Shown: in pieces, positions 1 to 11,600 of the stretch
Numbering within the stretch: position 1 is the stretch's first letter
How the letters are laid out: each line of letters begins with the position of its first letter
The notes under the pieces: generated by a model
What the model was told of the DNA's origin: nothing
Databases searched by the model: none
Seen by the model: only the letters and a program-made list of their open reading frames with translations
Assembly: GCA_010365215.1 (NCBI GenBank)
Contig: JAAFGT010000006.1
Location: forward strand, 50,872-114,871
Direction: 5' to 3'
DNA length: 64,000 nt
From: Acidipila sp.
GTDB lineage: Bacteria > Acidobacteriota > Terriglobia > Acidiferrales > UBA7541
Position numbers and translations under genes: made by a program

Positions 1-2
1 AT

Positions 3-272
3 GACACAAGCGGCGAGATCGGGGTCTCCTCTTTAATTGACACTTGGATCGTAGTCAGAGAATTAGAAGAAAATGAGGGTAAAAGACGGGTTCGTGGACT
101 TTACATTGTCAAGTCTCGCGGCATGGGCCACTCCAGCGACGTACATAAATTGATTTTGAGCGATGAGGGAATTCACTTAATACCAATGGATGCGGATGCC
201 ACCGCAAGCCCCAAACAGAAGATGAAGATCGGTAAAGGAGTTTCTGTTAGTCACGAATTAATCCAAAAGTAA
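3..272 (+). CDS. KaiC-like RecA-family ATPase, C-terminal part (5' end outside window)
   Basis: Only the last 89 codons are inside the window; the gene runs in from the left edge in frame 3. The peptide carries the end of a KaiC/RecA-like domain: a SSLIDTWIVVRE strand-helix, then RGLYIVKSRGMGHSS, the RGMxHS segment that closes KaiC domains and contributes to the neighbouring subunit's ATP site in the family. A charged tail ends at TAA 270-272. KaiC-like proteins outside cyanobacteria usually act in signalling rather than in a true clock. It lies 37 bp upstream of the CheB-Crp fusion in the same direction, so the two are probably co-transcribed. Family assignment is good; the role is unknown because the Walker motifs are not visible. 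Confidence 0.8.
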   Translation, partial: DTSGEIGVSSLIDTWIVVRELEENEGKRRVRGLYIVKSRGMGHSSDVHKLILSDEGIHLIPMDADATASPKQKMKIGKGVSVSHELIQK

Positions 273-309
273 AAGTACCGGACGGAGAAGCGGAGATCCG
301 GAGTATTTT

Positions 310-1536
310 ATGGGGCAATTACATCCCAATTTCATAGTTGGCATCGGCGGTTCAGCGGGGGCTCTTAACGCCTATAAGGCTCTCTTGGATGCCCTGCCGC
401 CTAAAACAGATATGGCGTTTGTCCTTATTTCTCGTATTCACCCCACGGCCAACGTTCAGTTAGCTCAAATTCTGTCGAGTCACACGAAAATGCGGGTGCT
501 GGGAGCTTCCCCGGCCATGCAAATCCGGGCGAATCACGTCTACGTGATTCCTCCGGACGCGGATCTTCGAATAAAGAGCTATACCTTCAAAGCGGCATCC
601 CCGCGCACGAAGACGAACAAGCAAATAGATCGATTGTTCATTTCTTTAGCAGAGAATATGGGGACGCGTGCGATCGGCATACTCCTCTCTGGGTATCCAG
701 GCGACGGTACCGAGGGATGCAGGCACATTAAGGCAAATGGAGGCACAACGTTTGCTCAGGATATGTCGGCCGAAGTAGGCGGCATGCCTCTCAGCGCTCA
801 GGCTTCGGGCTGTGTTGATTTCGTTCTGCCACCTGACAAAATTCCAGCAGCACTACAAAGATTGGTACGGACGATTGGAACTAAGAAGAAACAGGAGTTC
901 GATCCGAAGACGTTCCTGGCCACCATCGGTGAGGGCCGGAGAATTGACCTGGTTGCAAAGAAACACGCAGTTTACTCTCAAGGGCAGGCAGCCGATGCGG
1001 TGTTTTATATCCAGAAGGGCACGGTGAGACTGTCCGTCGTTTCGAAGGACGGCAAGGAAGCTACAATTGGCATGTTAAATCCGGGCGATTTCTGCGGAGA
1101 AGGTTGCCTTGCAGGACAGCCTCTGCGCATCGGGTCGGCAACCGCGATAACAGAATGTGAACTCATGCGCATCGACAAGAAGGCGATGATGTTAGCGCTT
1201 CACCGCGAACATACATTGTCCGACATGTTTACGGCATATTTGTTGGTGCGGAACATCCGGTATGAAGCGGACTTGGTTGACCAACTCTTTAGCTCCACGG
1301 AAAAGAGGCTCGCTCGGATTCTGCTCCTGCTTTCTAAATTCGGGAAGGAAGGGGCTCCCGAGGTTGTAGTCCCCAAGCTCAGCCAGGAGACCCTCGCCGA
1401 GATGGTGGGCACAACCCGGTCACGGGTCAACTTCTTCATGAACAAATTCAGGAAGTTGGGTTTTATTCATTACAACGGTGGGTTGGAAGTCCACAGTTCA
1501 CTTCTCAATGTTGTGGTCCACGACAAATCTAACTAG
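310..1536 (+). CDS. CheB-type methylesterase domain fused to Crp/Fnr cNMP-binding and HTH domains
   Basis: This 408-residue protein has three parts. Residues about 7-190 are a CheB esterase domain: GIGGSAGA with Ser15, His44 in RIHP, and Asp132 in SGYPGDGTEG, which line up with the Ser-His-Asp triad of CheB. Residues about 205-310 are a cyclic-nucleotide-type beta barrel (PGDFCGEGCL). Residues about 330-395 are a Crp-type winged helix (LSQETLAEMVGTTRSRVNFF). There is no CheB receiver domain and no chemotaxis gene nearby. GGAG 7 bp before the ATG supports the start. The architecture suggests a transcription regulator whose N-terminal domain either retains esterase activity or serves as a protein-interaction module. 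It follows a KaiC-like gene, so both may belong to one signalling operon. Confidence 0.85.
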   Translation: MGQLHPNFIVGIGGSAGALNAYKALLDALPPKTDMAFVLISRIHPTANVQLAQILSSHTKMRVLGASPAMQIRANHVYVIPPDADLRIKSYTFKAASPRTKTNKQIDRLFISLAENMGTRAIGILLSGYPGDGTEGCRHIKANGGTTFAQDMSAEVGGMPLSAQASGCVDFVLPPDKIPAALQRLVRTIGTKKKQEFDPKTFLATIGEGRRIDLVAKKHAVYSQGQAADAVFYIQKGTVRLSVVSKDGKEATIGMLNPGDFCGEGCLAGQPLRIGSATAITECELMRIDKKAMMLALHREHTLSDMFTAYLLVRNIRYEADLVDQLFSSTEKRLARILLLLSKFGKEGAPEVVVPKLSQETLAEMVGTTRSRVNFFMNKFRKLGFIHYNGGLEVHSSLLNVVVHDKSN

Positions 1537-1613
1537 GGCGCGCGTGAAGCCAACCAGTGGATTGCCCTTTTTGCGAATTAGGCCCGCGCCTCGTGCGGAT
1601 GACGGAAAGCTCC

Positions 1614-2492
1614 TCAGCGCTTACCTGCTCCAGCGCCGGCGCGACGTGAAATATATTCAGCGATGTAAGCAGCGAAAACTTTTTCAAGTCCTAACGTGAC
1701 CGGGCCGGGAGCGCGCGCGAATTCGTGCTGTTCGATGGTGCCGACGCCGAGTACGTTGCGATTGGTGGAGGAGATGAAAACCTCCTCCGCGCTGTAGAGA
1801 TCATCGGGAGTGAGGGTGCGCTCGTCCACGGGAAATCCGGCGGCGGGAGCAATTTCGAACAGCACCGCGCGAGTGACGCCTTCCAGGCAGCCGGACGTGA
1901 GCGGAGGCGTAAGCACGCGCCCGCCACGCGCCAGAAAAATGTTGGCCGCGGTGCATTCGGACACTTCGCCGCGCTCGTTGAGCAGCAGGACCTCATCGAA
2001 TCCCGCTTTCTGCGCTTCCTGGAGGTGCCAGACGTTGTTGAGCCACGCCGTGGTCTTGACGCCCGCCAGCGGCGACGCGGCGTGACGGCCCTGCGCGCGC
2101 AGACCGAGGCGCACCGGCTCGCGGTAAGGCGGCAAGCCCGCAGAATAGATCATCAGGTCCACTTCTGGTAATTTCTCATCGCTGGTCCAGAAGCCTGCAC
2201 GGTTATAAATAATATAAATTCGCGCGGTGCCGTCGAGAACTTTATTGGCGCGCAGCAGCTCGCCAAGTTGCACGCGCACGCGCGCGGACTCGAAGGGCAG
2301 CGGAATGCGCGTGCGTTGAGCGTCTTTTTCAATGCGCCGCCAGTGGCGCTCGAACGCGAACGCCTCGCCTTCCACGATGCGCACCGTAGTGAAGAGTCCC
2401 CAACCGTTCAACAGGCCGGCTTGGCCGGGGGAGAGACGCACCTGGTCGACAGGCACCAGACGGTCATTGTGGTAGACGAAGCGATGAATCAT
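1614..2492 (-). CDS. Class IV PLP-dependent aminotransferase / aminodeoxychorismate lyase-like
   Basis: The 292-residue product has the fold-type IV layout: an N-terminal part with GLFTTVRIVEG and HWRRI, the presumed PLP lysine Lys146 in GVKTTAW, Glu179 in the GEVSECTAANIF segment that holds the pyridine nitrogen in this family, and a TSGCLEGVTR phosphate-binding loop. Members transaminate branched-chain or D-amino acids (IlvE, Dat) or cleave aminodeoxychorismate to p-aminobenzoate (PabC). The sequence alone does not separate these, and no ilv, pab or folate gene is adjacent. It is transcribed towards the CheB-Crp gene. The start is ATG at 2490-2492, giving the usual family N-terminus with the YHNDRLVP strand. 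Confidence 0.85.
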   Translation of the reverse strand: MIHRFVYHNDRLVPVDQVRLSPGQAGLLNGWGLFTTVRIVEGEAFAFERHWRRIEKDAQRTRIPLPFESARVRVQLGELLRANKVLDGTARIYIIYNRAGFWTSDEKLPEVDLMIYSAGLPPYREPVRLGLRAQGRHAASPLAGVKTTAWLNNVWHLQEAQKAGFDEVLLLNERGEVSECTAANIFLARGGRVLTPPLTSGCLEGVTRAVLFEIAPAAGFPVDERTLTPDDLYSAEEVFISSTNRNVLGVGTIEQHEFARAPGPVTLGLEKVFAAYIAEYISRRAGAGAGKR

Positions 2493-2583
2493 TCCGACCT
2501 CCGAGGCGAGCAGCTATTCTACCGCAGAGAAGGCTGCCGCGCCGCTTACAGGAAGAGATCAAAGGGCCGGCTGGAAGCCGGCG

Positions 2584-4017
2584 CTACTTGGGGTCGGGAA
2601 TATCCGGCTTGGGGTAGACCGTTTCCAAAGCTTTCTGGTAATCGCCGAAAAGCGTCTTTATGCGGGTGAACTCGGATTTAACGGCGTCGCGCAACTCGGA
2701 GTGGGTGGCAAAATCGTAAAGGATGGCCGCCTCGGTCTCTGCGTCGATCAGAAAACCTTTATGACCGACGTCCGTGAGTGCGTCAGCCTCCATACCGTAA
2801 GTGTGATTGGAGAAATTGGAGGATTTCGCGGTCACGTCGACGCCGGGAAGCTGGCTGGAGAGGCTGCCGGTCTCCTCGAAGCCGCGGGGCTTCCCGGCAT
2901 CGGGCTCAATTCCCGTGGCGCCGAACAGTTTCATGTATGAGAAGGAAAGCTCCTCGAGAGTGGCGGGCGAGATGCCGTCGCGGTCTTCGCCCTGGTGCTC
3001 GATCTTGACCTTGGTTCCGGTGGCGAGCGCGGCGGCGCGGGCGCAATCGTCTACCCACTGCGTGACCTGCTGAAGATAAACAGAGTCGGGATAGCGGATG
3101 TAGAAATCGGCGGAAGCTTTGTCGGGCACGACGTTTGGCGCCGCGCCCCCTTCCGAAATGATTCCCTGAATGCGAGCTTCCGGGCGGATATTGCTGCGCA
3201 CGCTGTCAATGTTATTGAAGAGTTTTATCACCGCTTCGAGCGCGTTGCGGCCGTTCCATGCGGTCATCTGGTGCGCGGGTGCGCCGTAGAAGGTGTATTT
3301 CACGGTGTCGATATTCAGGCAGCAGGTACCGAAGCCGGCAGCCGCCCGCGTGGTGCTGATGGAAGAATGGCTGCGGACGATGATGTCCGCGCCCTGAAAC
3401 ACTCCCGCCTTGTACATCACCGTCTTGGAATCGGGCGGCGACATCTCTTCGGCTGGCGTGCCGTAGAACGTGACTGTGCCTGGGGTGTTTGAACGCGTCA
3501 GGAATTCAGCGATAGCGATTCCTGCGGCTATTCCCACCGGGCCTTGCGCGCTGTGCTGGTCGCCGTGGAAGGCTCCCTTGGTGCCGCGCAGCGCGTCGTA
3601 TTCGAGAATCACGCCGAGATTCGGGCCAGGCGTGCCGCGACGGTATTTGGCAATGAAGGCAGTGGGCAGGCCGGCCACGCCAGCGGTTACGTCGAAATCG
3701 TGCGCGCGCAGGTACGCGGTGAGCTTCTCGACGGCCTGCGTTTCCTGGAAGCCAATTTCGGGGTGCTGGGTGATCCAATCGCTCATGGGCAGAAGTTCGG
3801 TCTGCATCAGTTGTTTGACGCGGGCAATCACTTCGTCGCGGGTCGTGTCGGGAAGCGTCAGCTGGGCGGCCATCTGTGGCACGCCGAGCGATTGGTCGAG
3901 CTCGTGGATCTGCTTCACGATGTCGCGCGCCGCTTCGCGTTCTGTGGGAGTGTCCTGCGCGGCGGCCGCACCAGCCGCGAACAGCAGCGCGAGTCCCGCG
4001 ATCAAAACTTTACTCAC
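2584..4017 (-). CDS. Secreted M20-family amidohydrolase (AbgB-like)
   Basis: A 477-residue M20 metallo-hydrolase with a clear signal peptide (hydrophobic residues 4-20, AAAAQ cleavage region). HPEIGFQE begins the catalytic domain. EYDALRGTKGAFHGDQH supplies the usual Asp/His metal ligands, TPAEE the catalytic Glu and ligand, and NFSNHTYGMEA plus VGHKGF the C-terminal histidines. The closest described relatives split p-aminobenzoyl-glutamate or N-acyl amino acids. The start is GTG at 4015-4017 with a GGAGGA ribosome site about 5 bp upstream. Export suggests scavenging of acylated amino acids or dipeptides in the periplasm. Substrate is inferred only. Confidence 0.88.
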   Translation of the reverse strand: MSKVLIAGLALLFAAGAAAAQDTPTEREAARDIVKQIHELDQSLGVPQMAAQLTLPDTTRDEVIARVKQLMQTELLPMSDWITQHPEIGFQETQAVEKLTAYLRAHDFDVTAGVAGLPTAFIAKYRRGTPGPNLGVILEYDALRGTKGAFHGDQHSAQGPVGIAAGIAIAEFLTRSNTPGTVTFYGTPAEEMSPPDSKTVMYKAGVFQGADIIVRSHSSISTTRAAAGFGTCCLNIDTVKYTFYGAPAHQMTAWNGRNALEAVIKLFNNIDSVRSNIRPEARIQGIISEGGAAPNVVPDKASADFYIRYPDSVYLQQVTQWVDDCARAAALATGTKVKIEHQGEDRDGISPATLEELSFSYMKLFGATGIEPDAGKPRGFEETGSLSSQLPGVDVTAKSSNFSNHTYGMEADALTDVGHKGFLIDAETEAAILYDFATHSELRDAVKSEFTRIKTLFGDYQKALETVYPKPDIPDPK

Positions 4018-4048
4018 AATTCCTCCTCACTGGAATAAAGCCGGAAAA

Positions 4049-4258
4049 TCAAGCGGCTGCCTTGATTCGCTCGGGCGGGACTTCCACTTCGTTCACGCCG
4101 CGAAACGAGAATAGCAGGCGCACCAAATACATGGGCGGCTCCTGCGAGGTTTGCCGGATGATATTGCCCACGGCATCGGTGACGGCGGATTGAAAGGTCA
4201 CGTCTTTAACGCGCAGCCCGGAGAGATTCACGCGCACGGTTTGGCCGGGCTCGAACAC
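4049..4258 (-). CDS. Small hypothetical protein, 69 aa
   Basis: The frame is open much further upstream, but the plausible product begins at the GTG at 4256-4258: a basic, beta-rich small protein opening with FEPGQTVRVNLSGLRV and containing PPMYLVRLLFSFRGVNEVEV. The alternating hydrophobic pattern looks like a small beta barrel. It ends 31 bp before the start of the secreted M20 gene and would be co-transcribed with it. No ribosome site is convincing and the function is unknown. The upstream part of the frame overlaps a 14-bp tandem repeat and reads as low-complexity sequence, so it was excluded. Confidence 0.45.
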   Translation of the reverse strand: MFEPGQTVRVNLSGLRVKDVTFQSAVTDAVGNIIRQTSQEPPMYLVRLLFSFRGVNEVEVPPERIKAAA

Positions 4259-4296
4259 GCGCCGATTCTGGCCCTTGGGCGGGTGATTTGCAACTT

Positions 4297-4338
4297 GCGT
4301 TGCGACGTCGGCGTTGCGACTTGGGCGTTGCGACTTGG
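4297..4338. repeat. Three tandem copies of a 14-bp unit
   Basis: The unit GCGTTGCGACTTGG occurs three times head to tail; the first copy ends in GTCG instead of TTGG. It sits between the small minus-strand gene and the plus-strand M28 peptidase gene, about 130 bp before the latter. The core GTTGCGA also occurs in the 11-bp repeat array before the DUF2203 gene near 44.8 kb. Confidence 0.8.
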
Positions 4339-4469
4339 CCCCGCGCTCCGGCGGAGCTGAGAATGGTAAAATGGACAGAGTGTGCCCCGACACGGCCAGA
4401 TGTGGCTGGTCACGGGAGGTATAGACACAGTAAGATGCGCGCACACGCTCGACCCTGGAGATTACAACT

Positions 4470-6167
<1,698 letters not shown>

Positions 6168-6225
6168 TTGCGTAACTGGCTTGCTGCGTCAAAGCCAATT
6201 GCCCAGACATCGAGGCGCCGGGAAT

Positions 6226-6573
6226 TTAGCTGGTGAAACTGGCGAGCGCGACGGACTCGTCGGAATAGACGTCGAAGACGGTGAAGAGCTTGGTGATCTG
6301 CAAGAGGTCGTGGACTTTCTTGGTGAGGTGGAGAAGCTTCAGTTGGCCACCGCTGGTGCGCACCGTCTGGAAGCCGCTGACCAGCTCCCCGATTCCCGAG
6401 CTATCGATATAAGTGACGTCGCCGAGATTGAGGACGATGTGCTTGCGGCCTTTTCCCACCAGTTCTTTTATCATCTCCCGCAACATGGCGCTGCCTTCGC
6501 CGAGCGTAATGCGCCCGCTCAGGTCCATCACCGTGGCGTCACCAATGTCGCGTGCCGTAGCTTTGAAAGACAT
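6226..6573 (-). CDS. STAS-domain anti-sigma factor antagonist (SpoIIAA/RsbV type)
   Basis: A single STAS domain of 115 residues, the usual length. It contains the conserved YIDSSGIGELV loop with Ser58/Ser59, one of which is the phosphorylated serine in SpoIIAA and RsbV. In the known switch the unphosphorylated antagonist binds the anti-sigma kinase and releases a sigma factor. The gene follows the RsbW-like kinase gene at 6604-7056 by 30 bp in the same operon, so the pair most likely forms a partner-switching module. An AGGGGAG ribosome site lies 5 bp before the ATG. No sigma factor or RsbU-type phosphatase is in the window. Confidence 0.9.
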   Translation of the reverse strand: MSFKATARDIGDATVMDLSGRITLGEGSAMLREMIKELVGKGRKHIVLNLGDVTYIDSSGIGELVSGFQTVRTSGGQLKLLHLTKKVHDLLQITKLFTVFDVYSDESVALASFTS

Positions 6574-6603
6574 CTCGACTCCCCTCTGCGAACTTGAAAC
6601 TTT

Positions 6604-7056
6604 CTATTTCGCCGGTTGCGCCCCGCCGGGCCCCGCCGGATACCGCTTGGCCATCACCAGCTCCGCGCCGCCAGCGGGGCCGGGATTGACTGCAAATTCA
6701 TCCATAAAAGCTTTCATCAGGAACAAACCGCGACCCGAAGTCTTCAGCAGGTTTTCCTCCGCCAGCGGGTCGGGAACGTCGGCCAGCGAAAATCCGGGAC
6801 CCTGATCGAGTACGCGGATGACCAGCTTCTCCGGGGTCAGCTCAAGAGTGAGAACGATTTTGCGATCGCGCTCCGCCTGGTTTCCGTACTGGTAGGCGTT
6901 GATGACGCCTTCGCGAACGGACATGCCGATTCGATACCTCTGCTCTTCATCGAAGCCGGCGGCATCAGCCACCCGCATAGTTATATCTTCCGCAAGGTCT
7001 ACGCTCTCGAGGAGCGTCTCCAACGTGACCTCGACCCGATGTGTCTGTCCGCTCAT
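6604..7056 (-). CDS. Anti-sigma regulatory factor, RsbW/SpoIIAB-like HATPase kinase
   Basis: The protein is a lone GHKL ATPase domain. REGVINAYQYGN is the N box with its Mg-binding Asn, VLDQGPGF is the G1 box, and TSGRGLFLMKAFMDE is the G2 region. Such proteins phosphorylate the STAS partner on serine and bind a sigma factor. The frame is open to a TTG at 7089, but a candidate promoter places transcription start near 7082. ATG 7056 is therefore preferred (150 residues), which also removes an atypical Asn/Tyr-rich leader. The STAS gene follows directly. Confidence 0.87.
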   Translation of the reverse strand: MSGQTHRVEVTLETLLESVDLAEDITMRVADAAGFDEEQRYRIGMSVREGVINAYQYGNQAERDRKIVLTLELTPEKLVIRVLDQGPGFSLADVPDPLAEENLLKTSGRGLFLMKAFMDEFAVNPGPAGGAELVMAKRYPAGPGGAQPAK

Positions 7057-7088
7057 CCAGCGGTAATAGTTCGAAAGAACGTGATTCA

Positions 7089-7117
7089 AGCATAGAGACC
7101 ATCGAGAGTCAATGCAA
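7089..7117 (-). promoter_or_regulatory. Candidate sigma-70 promoter of the anti-sigma operon
   Basis: On the minus strand TTGCAT (7112-7117) and TATGCT (7089-7094) are separated by 17 bp, each matching four of six consensus bases. Initiation would fall near 7082, giving a 25-nt leader to ATG 7056. A perfect 10-bp palindrome CACACGTGTG lies 25 bp further upstream at 7143-7152 and could be an activator or repressor site. Confidence 0.4.
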
Positions 7118-7242
7118 CTTCCGCGTTACGAAAACAATTGCACACACGTGTGACTTTGTTTGCGCGGTGGAGCGGGGGCCGCGCGACCCTGGCTTCGCTC
7201 CAACGCAGCCACAGGCCGCCAGCAGAGCGGAATAACGGGTCG

Positions 7243-8784
7243 TCAGGCCCAGTAGGTGCGGTCAAGAGTACGGTACTGGATGGCTTCGCTAAGGTGCTGC
7301 GGGGATATATCCGGCATTCCCGCCAGGTCGGCAATGGTCCGCGAGACCTTGAGGATGCGGTCATGGGCGCGGGCGGAGAGACCTAAGCGGGCGATGGCCG
7401 TCTCCATCAGCTTTTCGCCTGCGGCGGAGATTGCGCAATGAGTGCGGATCAGCTTGGGGGGCATCAGCGCGTTCGAGTAGACGCGCTTCTCCGTGGCAAA
7501 GCGCTGGCGCTGACGCTCACGCGCGGCGAGGACGCGGGCGCGCACGTCTTTGGAGCCTTCAATCACCGTGTTCTCGCGCAGCTCACGATATTTCACCGTG
7601 GGAACTTCGATGTGGATGTCGATGCGGTCCAGCAGCGGGCCAGAGACGCGCGAGACGTAGCGCTGAATCTGCGGCGGCGAGCAGTGGCACTCGCGCGTGG
7701 TGTCCCCAAAATATCCGCAGGGGCAGGGGTTCATTGCCGCAGCCAGCATGAAGCGGGCGGGAAAGACCACGGAAATCGCCGCGCGGGCGATGGCCACGGT
7801 GCCTTCTTCGAGCGGCTGGCGCATCACTTCGAGGACATTGCGCTGAAATTCCGGAAGCTCATCGAGAAACAGCACGCCGTTATGCGCCAGAGAGACTTCG
7901 CCAGGTCGCGGCACGGCGCCGCCGCCGATCAAGCCGGCATCGCTGATTGTGTGGTGCGGCGAGCGATAGGGGCGCGTGCCCACCAGGCCGCGGGAATCCT
8001 CCAGAACGCCGGCCACACTGTGGATGCGCGTGGTCTCAATGGCCTCGTCGAGGCTCATCGGCGGCAAGACGGTGGGGATGCGTTTGGCCAGCATGGTCTT
8101 GCCGGCGCCCGGCGGCCCGATCATCAGAATGTTATGGCCGCCGGCGCAGGCCACCTCCAGCGCGCGCTTCGCGGCCATCTGCCCGCGCACATCTTTGAGG
8201 TCCACGGGATAGGCGCCGGCTTCCTGCAGCATGGCTTGCGCGTCCACTTTAACGGGCGCAAATGTTTCGGGCGCGTTGATCAGATCAACGGCTTGCAGCA
8301 GCGAGCGGACGGCATACACATCGACCCCGTCGACCACCGCCGCTTCGCGGGCATTCACTTCCGGCACCACCAGATTGCGGATGCCACGGTCGCGCGCGGC
8401 AATGGCGGCGGAAAGTGCGCCGCGCACGCTGCGCACGCCGCCATCGAGAGAGAGCTCACCGAGAAAAACAAATCCATCCAGCCGCTTGCCGAAGAAGGAG
8501 CCCTGGCAGCCCAGGATTCCCAGTGCCATGGGCAGATCGAACACGGAGCCTTCCTTGCGCAGGTCCGCGGGCGCGAGATTGATGGTGACGCCCTGCGGTG
8601 CGGGAAAATCGAAGCCGCAATTCTTGAGCGCGGCCTTGATGCGTTCGCGGCTTTCCTTAACGGACGCGTCGGGAAGGCCCACGACGTTGAACTCGTTCAT
8701 GCGACCGGAGCCGACATCCACCTCCACTTCGATGAGGTGCGCGTCGATGCCATACACGGCGGCGCTTAGTGATTTGAAAAGCAT
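7243..8784 (-). CDS. comM: YifB/ComM family Mg-chelatase-like AAA+ ATPase
   Basis: The 513-residue protein has the full three-part architecture: an N-terminal ChlI/Lon-like domain (residues 1-170, [18 protein letters not shown]), an AAA+ core with Walker A GPPGAGKT at 223-230 and Walker [11 protein letters not shown], a Cys-rich loop ([10 protein letters not shown]...CHC), and the C-terminal Mg_chelatase_C helices ending in the YRTLDR segment. ComM is a hexameric helicase that promotes branch migration during integration of transformed DNA. No other competence gene is adjacent. Length and all motifs are intact, so it should be functional. Confidence 0.93.
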   Translation of the reverse strand: MLFKSLSAAVYGIDAHLIEVEVDVGSGRMNEFNVVGLPDASVKESRERIKAALKNCGFDFPAPQGVTINLAPADLRKEGSVFDLPMALGILGCQGSFFGKRLDGFVFLGELSLDGGVRSVRGALSAAIAARDRGIRNLVVPEVNAREAAVVDGVDVYAVRSLLQAVDLINAPETFAPVKVDAQAMLQEAGAYPVDLKDVRGQMAAKRALEVACAGGHNILMIGPPGAGKTMLAKRIPTVLPPMSLDEAIETTRIHSVAGVLEDSRGLVGTRPYRSPHHTISDAGLIGGGAVPRPGEVSLAHNGVLFLDELPEFQRNVLEVMRQPLEEGTVAIARAAISVVFPARFMLAAAMNPCPCGYFGDTTRECHCSPPQIQRYVSRVSGPLLDRIDIHIEVPTVKYRELRENTVIEGSKDVRARVLAARERQRQRFATEKRVYSNALMPPKLIRTHCAISAAGEKLMETAIARLGLSARAHDRILKVSRTIADLAGMPDISPQHLSEAIQYRTLDRTYWA

Positions 8785-8902
8785 GCGAGTGAAAGAAAAC
8801 GTTTCCGGAAATCTTTGAGAGCGTAACTCAAAAGGTATCTTTCCGCCAGACGGGGATTCGAGGAGAGTTTGGTTCAGCGAACAGTTTGTGCAGCGCCAAC
8901 GC

Positions 8903-11365
8903 TTAATTTGGGCGCGTCGCGCCCGGTAGCGACCCTGCGAGGACGGGAAAATTCATGCGGCGAAGCAGAGCCTGAAACCTCGGGTCCGGCCGCAGACTGT
9001 CGAGCTCCGGATCGATCTGAATCAGGCTGAGGAAAAACGAGCGCTGCTGGTAGGCCTGCTCGAGCTCGGCAAAAGCCTGGTTCTTATCACCGAGCGCTGT
9101 GTAGACAGTGGCCATAATATATCGGGAGATATAGCTGGTCTTGGAGCGCGCCAGCAGCTCCCGCATGGTACGCTGCGCCAAGGCCTGCTGGCCCGCGAGA
9201 GTGTAGGCGCGCACCAATTCCGCGGTGGCCGTGAGGCTGGAGTCGTCAATTTTTCGCACCAAATGGAGCGCTGCGATCGCCTGGTCAAAGCGGCCCAACT
9301 GCTCGTATACCTGGGCTGAGCAATATACCGCGGCCCAATAATTGGAATCGAGGTCCAGAGTACGGCGCAGTTCCGCAGCAGCCTGCTCGTAGCGACGCGC
9401 ATAGAGCAGAGCGAACCCCACGATATAGGAAATTTCCGGAGACAGGGGATCGAGCGCTGCCGCGCGCCGAGCCTCCACCAGGCCCTCGTCGGTGCGGCCC
9501 AACAGGATGAGGTATACCGAGTAGAATTCATGCGCGGCCGGGTAATTTGGATTGAGTTCGAGCGCGCGCTTATACTCACGATCCGCCAGGGCCCAGTCGT
9601 AATCGTACCAGGTGGCCACCATCCCAAGCTCGACATGCGCCTCAGCGAGCGTATCGTCGAGTTCTGCGGCGCGACGTGCCGCTTCTTTCGCTTTGGGCAT
9701 GGCTTCTTTGGGAGGAGTGATCCAGTCGGAAGCCCAGTTATAGCTAAAAGCGATTCCGGCATAAGGGAGAGCGTAGTTGGGATCGACGGCGATGGCTTGC
9801 TGGAGGTAGTCCATACCCTTCTCGATACCGTCCCGCGTCCCCTTGCTCGCGTAAAATCTACCTTTCAAATAAAGTTGATACGCCTCCGGATTTCCGGTTT
9901 GGCGTTTCTCGAGCCGCGCCATTTGCTGGTTGCTGAGCCGCAGGCGCAGCTTTCCGGCGATCTGATGGGCGATCTCCTGCTGCACCTCCAGCGCATCGGC
10001 CAACCCGCGATCGTACTGTTCGCCCCACAGGTGGCTGTTGTCATCAACTTCCACCAGTTCGGCGTGGACGGAAAGCTTGTCACCGCGCTGAGTGATTCTG
10101 CCAGCCAGAACGGCACGGACGCCAAGCTCGCGGCCGGCAGTGCGCGGGTCGACGCCTTTACCCTTGTAACGGAACACTGCGTTACGCGACATCACTTTCA
10201 AATTGGGCAGCTCTGACAGACTATCGATAAGGCTCTCGGTGATGCCATCGCCCAGGTAGTCCGTTTCCGGGTTGCCGCCCGCGTCGACAAAAGGCAAAAC
10301 CGCCAGCGAGTCGATGACTGCGCCACGCGAGCGGAAAAACGCAAACCAGGCTCCCAGCGCGAGCAGTGCGGCGAGTGCGATTCCGGCTGCCGCCAACGCC
10401 GTCCTTCCCGGCCACCAGGGTTTCGCCGCCACAGAGGAAACTACAACGTTCGACGCAGCGTTCGATGCAGAAACGCGTCCCGAGTCGCTATCGCGTTTCA
10501 AGCGCAGGAGATCTCCTCGCAAGTCTGAGGCGCTCTGATAACGAAGATTGCGATCCTTCTCCAGCGCTTTGTTGATGATTTCCTCGAGCTTTGCCGGTAA
10601 TTCGGGGTTCAGCCTGTTTGCCGGGCTTGGCGCGCGGTTGAGGATGGAATCGAAGATGACGCCAGTAGTGTCGCCACGAAATGGAGGGAGGCCAGTAGCC
10701 ATTTCATATAGCACCGCGCCAAAAGAGAACAGATCGGTGCGGGTGTCGAGCTCCAGGCCGCGCACCTGCTCGGGTGACATATAGACGACAGTGCCGATGA
10801 CGGCGCCCGGGCTGGTGAGGTGGTCCTGGGGAGTGTCCATCGTTGCGAGCGACGCCGCCCCTGGCGATTGTGGCTGCGTTTCCATTTTTGCCAGGCCGAA
10901 GTCGAGAATTTTTGCCCGGCCTCGGGCGGTGACAAATAGATTGGCCGGCTTGATGTCTCGATGAATGATCCCTTTCGCGTGTGCGCCATCAAGCGCATCG
11001 GCAATTTGCGCTCCCAGATCGAGAAGTGTTTCGGGGCCCAATGCTTTGCCGTTGATCAGGTGGCGGAGCGTTTGGCCTTCCAGCAGTTCCATGACGATAA
11101 AGGCGCGGCCATCGACTTCGTCAATTTCGTGGATCGTGCAAATATTTGGATGATTCAGCGCGGAAGCGGCGCGAGCTTCACGGCGGAACCGCTCTAGCGC
11201 CTGCGCATCGAGGGCCAGCGCATCGGGCAGAAACTTCAGCGCAACGTGACGCCCCAGCTTGAGGTCTTCTGCCTCGTACACCACGCCCATGCCGCCGCCA
11301 CCGATGGCGCGAAGTATACGGTAGTGGGAAACGGTCTGGCCCACGGGTTGGTAGGGCGAGCTCAT
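8903..11365 (-). CDS. Serine/threonine kinase - TM - FlgO/TolB-like domain - TPR protein (class A tail)
   Basis: An 820-residue modular receptor kinase. The kinase domain spans about 14-290 with glycine loop [10 protein letters not shown], Lys44, catalytic Asp137 in [11 protein letters not shown] at 155-157 and [11 protein letters not shown] single transmembrane helix is at about 322-344. Residues 350-480 are a FlgO/TolB-N-like domain ([19 protein letters not shown]), followed by TPR repeats to a C-terminus of [14 protein letters not shown]. The kinase should be cytoplasmic and the TPR part extracytoplasmic. Its tail matches those of the genes at 34.1, 54.0 and 55.9 kb. The divergent gene is lemA. 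All kinase catalytic residues are present; ligand and targets are unknown. Confidence 0.92.
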   Translation of the reverse strand: MSSPYQPVGQTVSHYRILRAIGGGGMGVVYEAEDLKLGRHVALKFLPDALALDAQALERFRREARAASALNHPNICTIHEIDEVDGRAFIVMELLEGQTLRHLINGKALGPETLLDLGAQIADALDGAHAKGIIHRDIKPANLFVTARGRAKILDFGLAKMETQPQSPGAASLATMDTPQDHLTSPGAVIGTVVYMSPEQVRGLELDTRTDLFSFGAVLYEMATGLPPFRGDTTGVIFDSILNRAPSPANRLNPELPAKLEEIINKALEKDRNLRYQSASDLRGDLLRLKRDSDSGRVSASNAASNVVVSSVAAKPWWPGRTALAAAGIALAALLALGAWFAFFRSRGAVIDSLAVLPFVDAGGNPETDYLGDGITESLIDSLSELPNLKVMSRNAVFRYKGKGVDPRTAGRELGVRAVLAGRITQRGDKLSVHAELVEVDDNSHLWGEQYDRGLADALEVQQEIAHQIAGKLRLRLSNQQMARLEKRQTGNPEAYQLYLKGRFYASKGTRDGIEKGMDYLQQAIAVDPNYALPYAGIAFSYNWASDWITPPKEAMPKAKEAARRAAELDDTLAEAHVELGMVATWYDYDWALADREYKRALELNPNYPAAHEFYSVYLILLGRTDEGLVEARRAAALDPLSPEISYIVGFALLYARRYEQAAAELRRTLDLDSNYWAAVYCSAQVYEQLGRFDQAIAALHLVRKIDDSSLTATAELVRAYTLAGQQALAQRTMRELLARSKTSYISRYIMATVYTALGDKNQAFAELEQAYQQRSFFLSLIQIDPELDSLRPDPRFQALLRRMNFPVLAGSLPGATRPN

Positions 11366-11600
11366 TGGCCGAAATGGTAGGTGCGCTTAAGCATAAGGTC
11401 AATAGCTGGGAGTTGGCTTTAGCGGCGCACCGCTGCACAGCGGGGCAGGACGTGCGAGCAAGACCGTTAAGTTGAATTACTTGTCAGGAACCATTCTGAT
11501 GGCGCGCTGCTTTACACATGCCACGTCCAGCTTTATAGTGGCGCAGGTACAAATCTTCCGAGGGAATTCGAGACGCAGCAGCATCAGCGAGGTGCGAACC

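Noticed and set aside
7438..8769. 443-codon open frame opposite comM
   Set aside because: It is antisense to a gene with complete AAA+ motifs, and its Ala/Arg/His-rich composition is the usual shadow of high-GC coding DNA.
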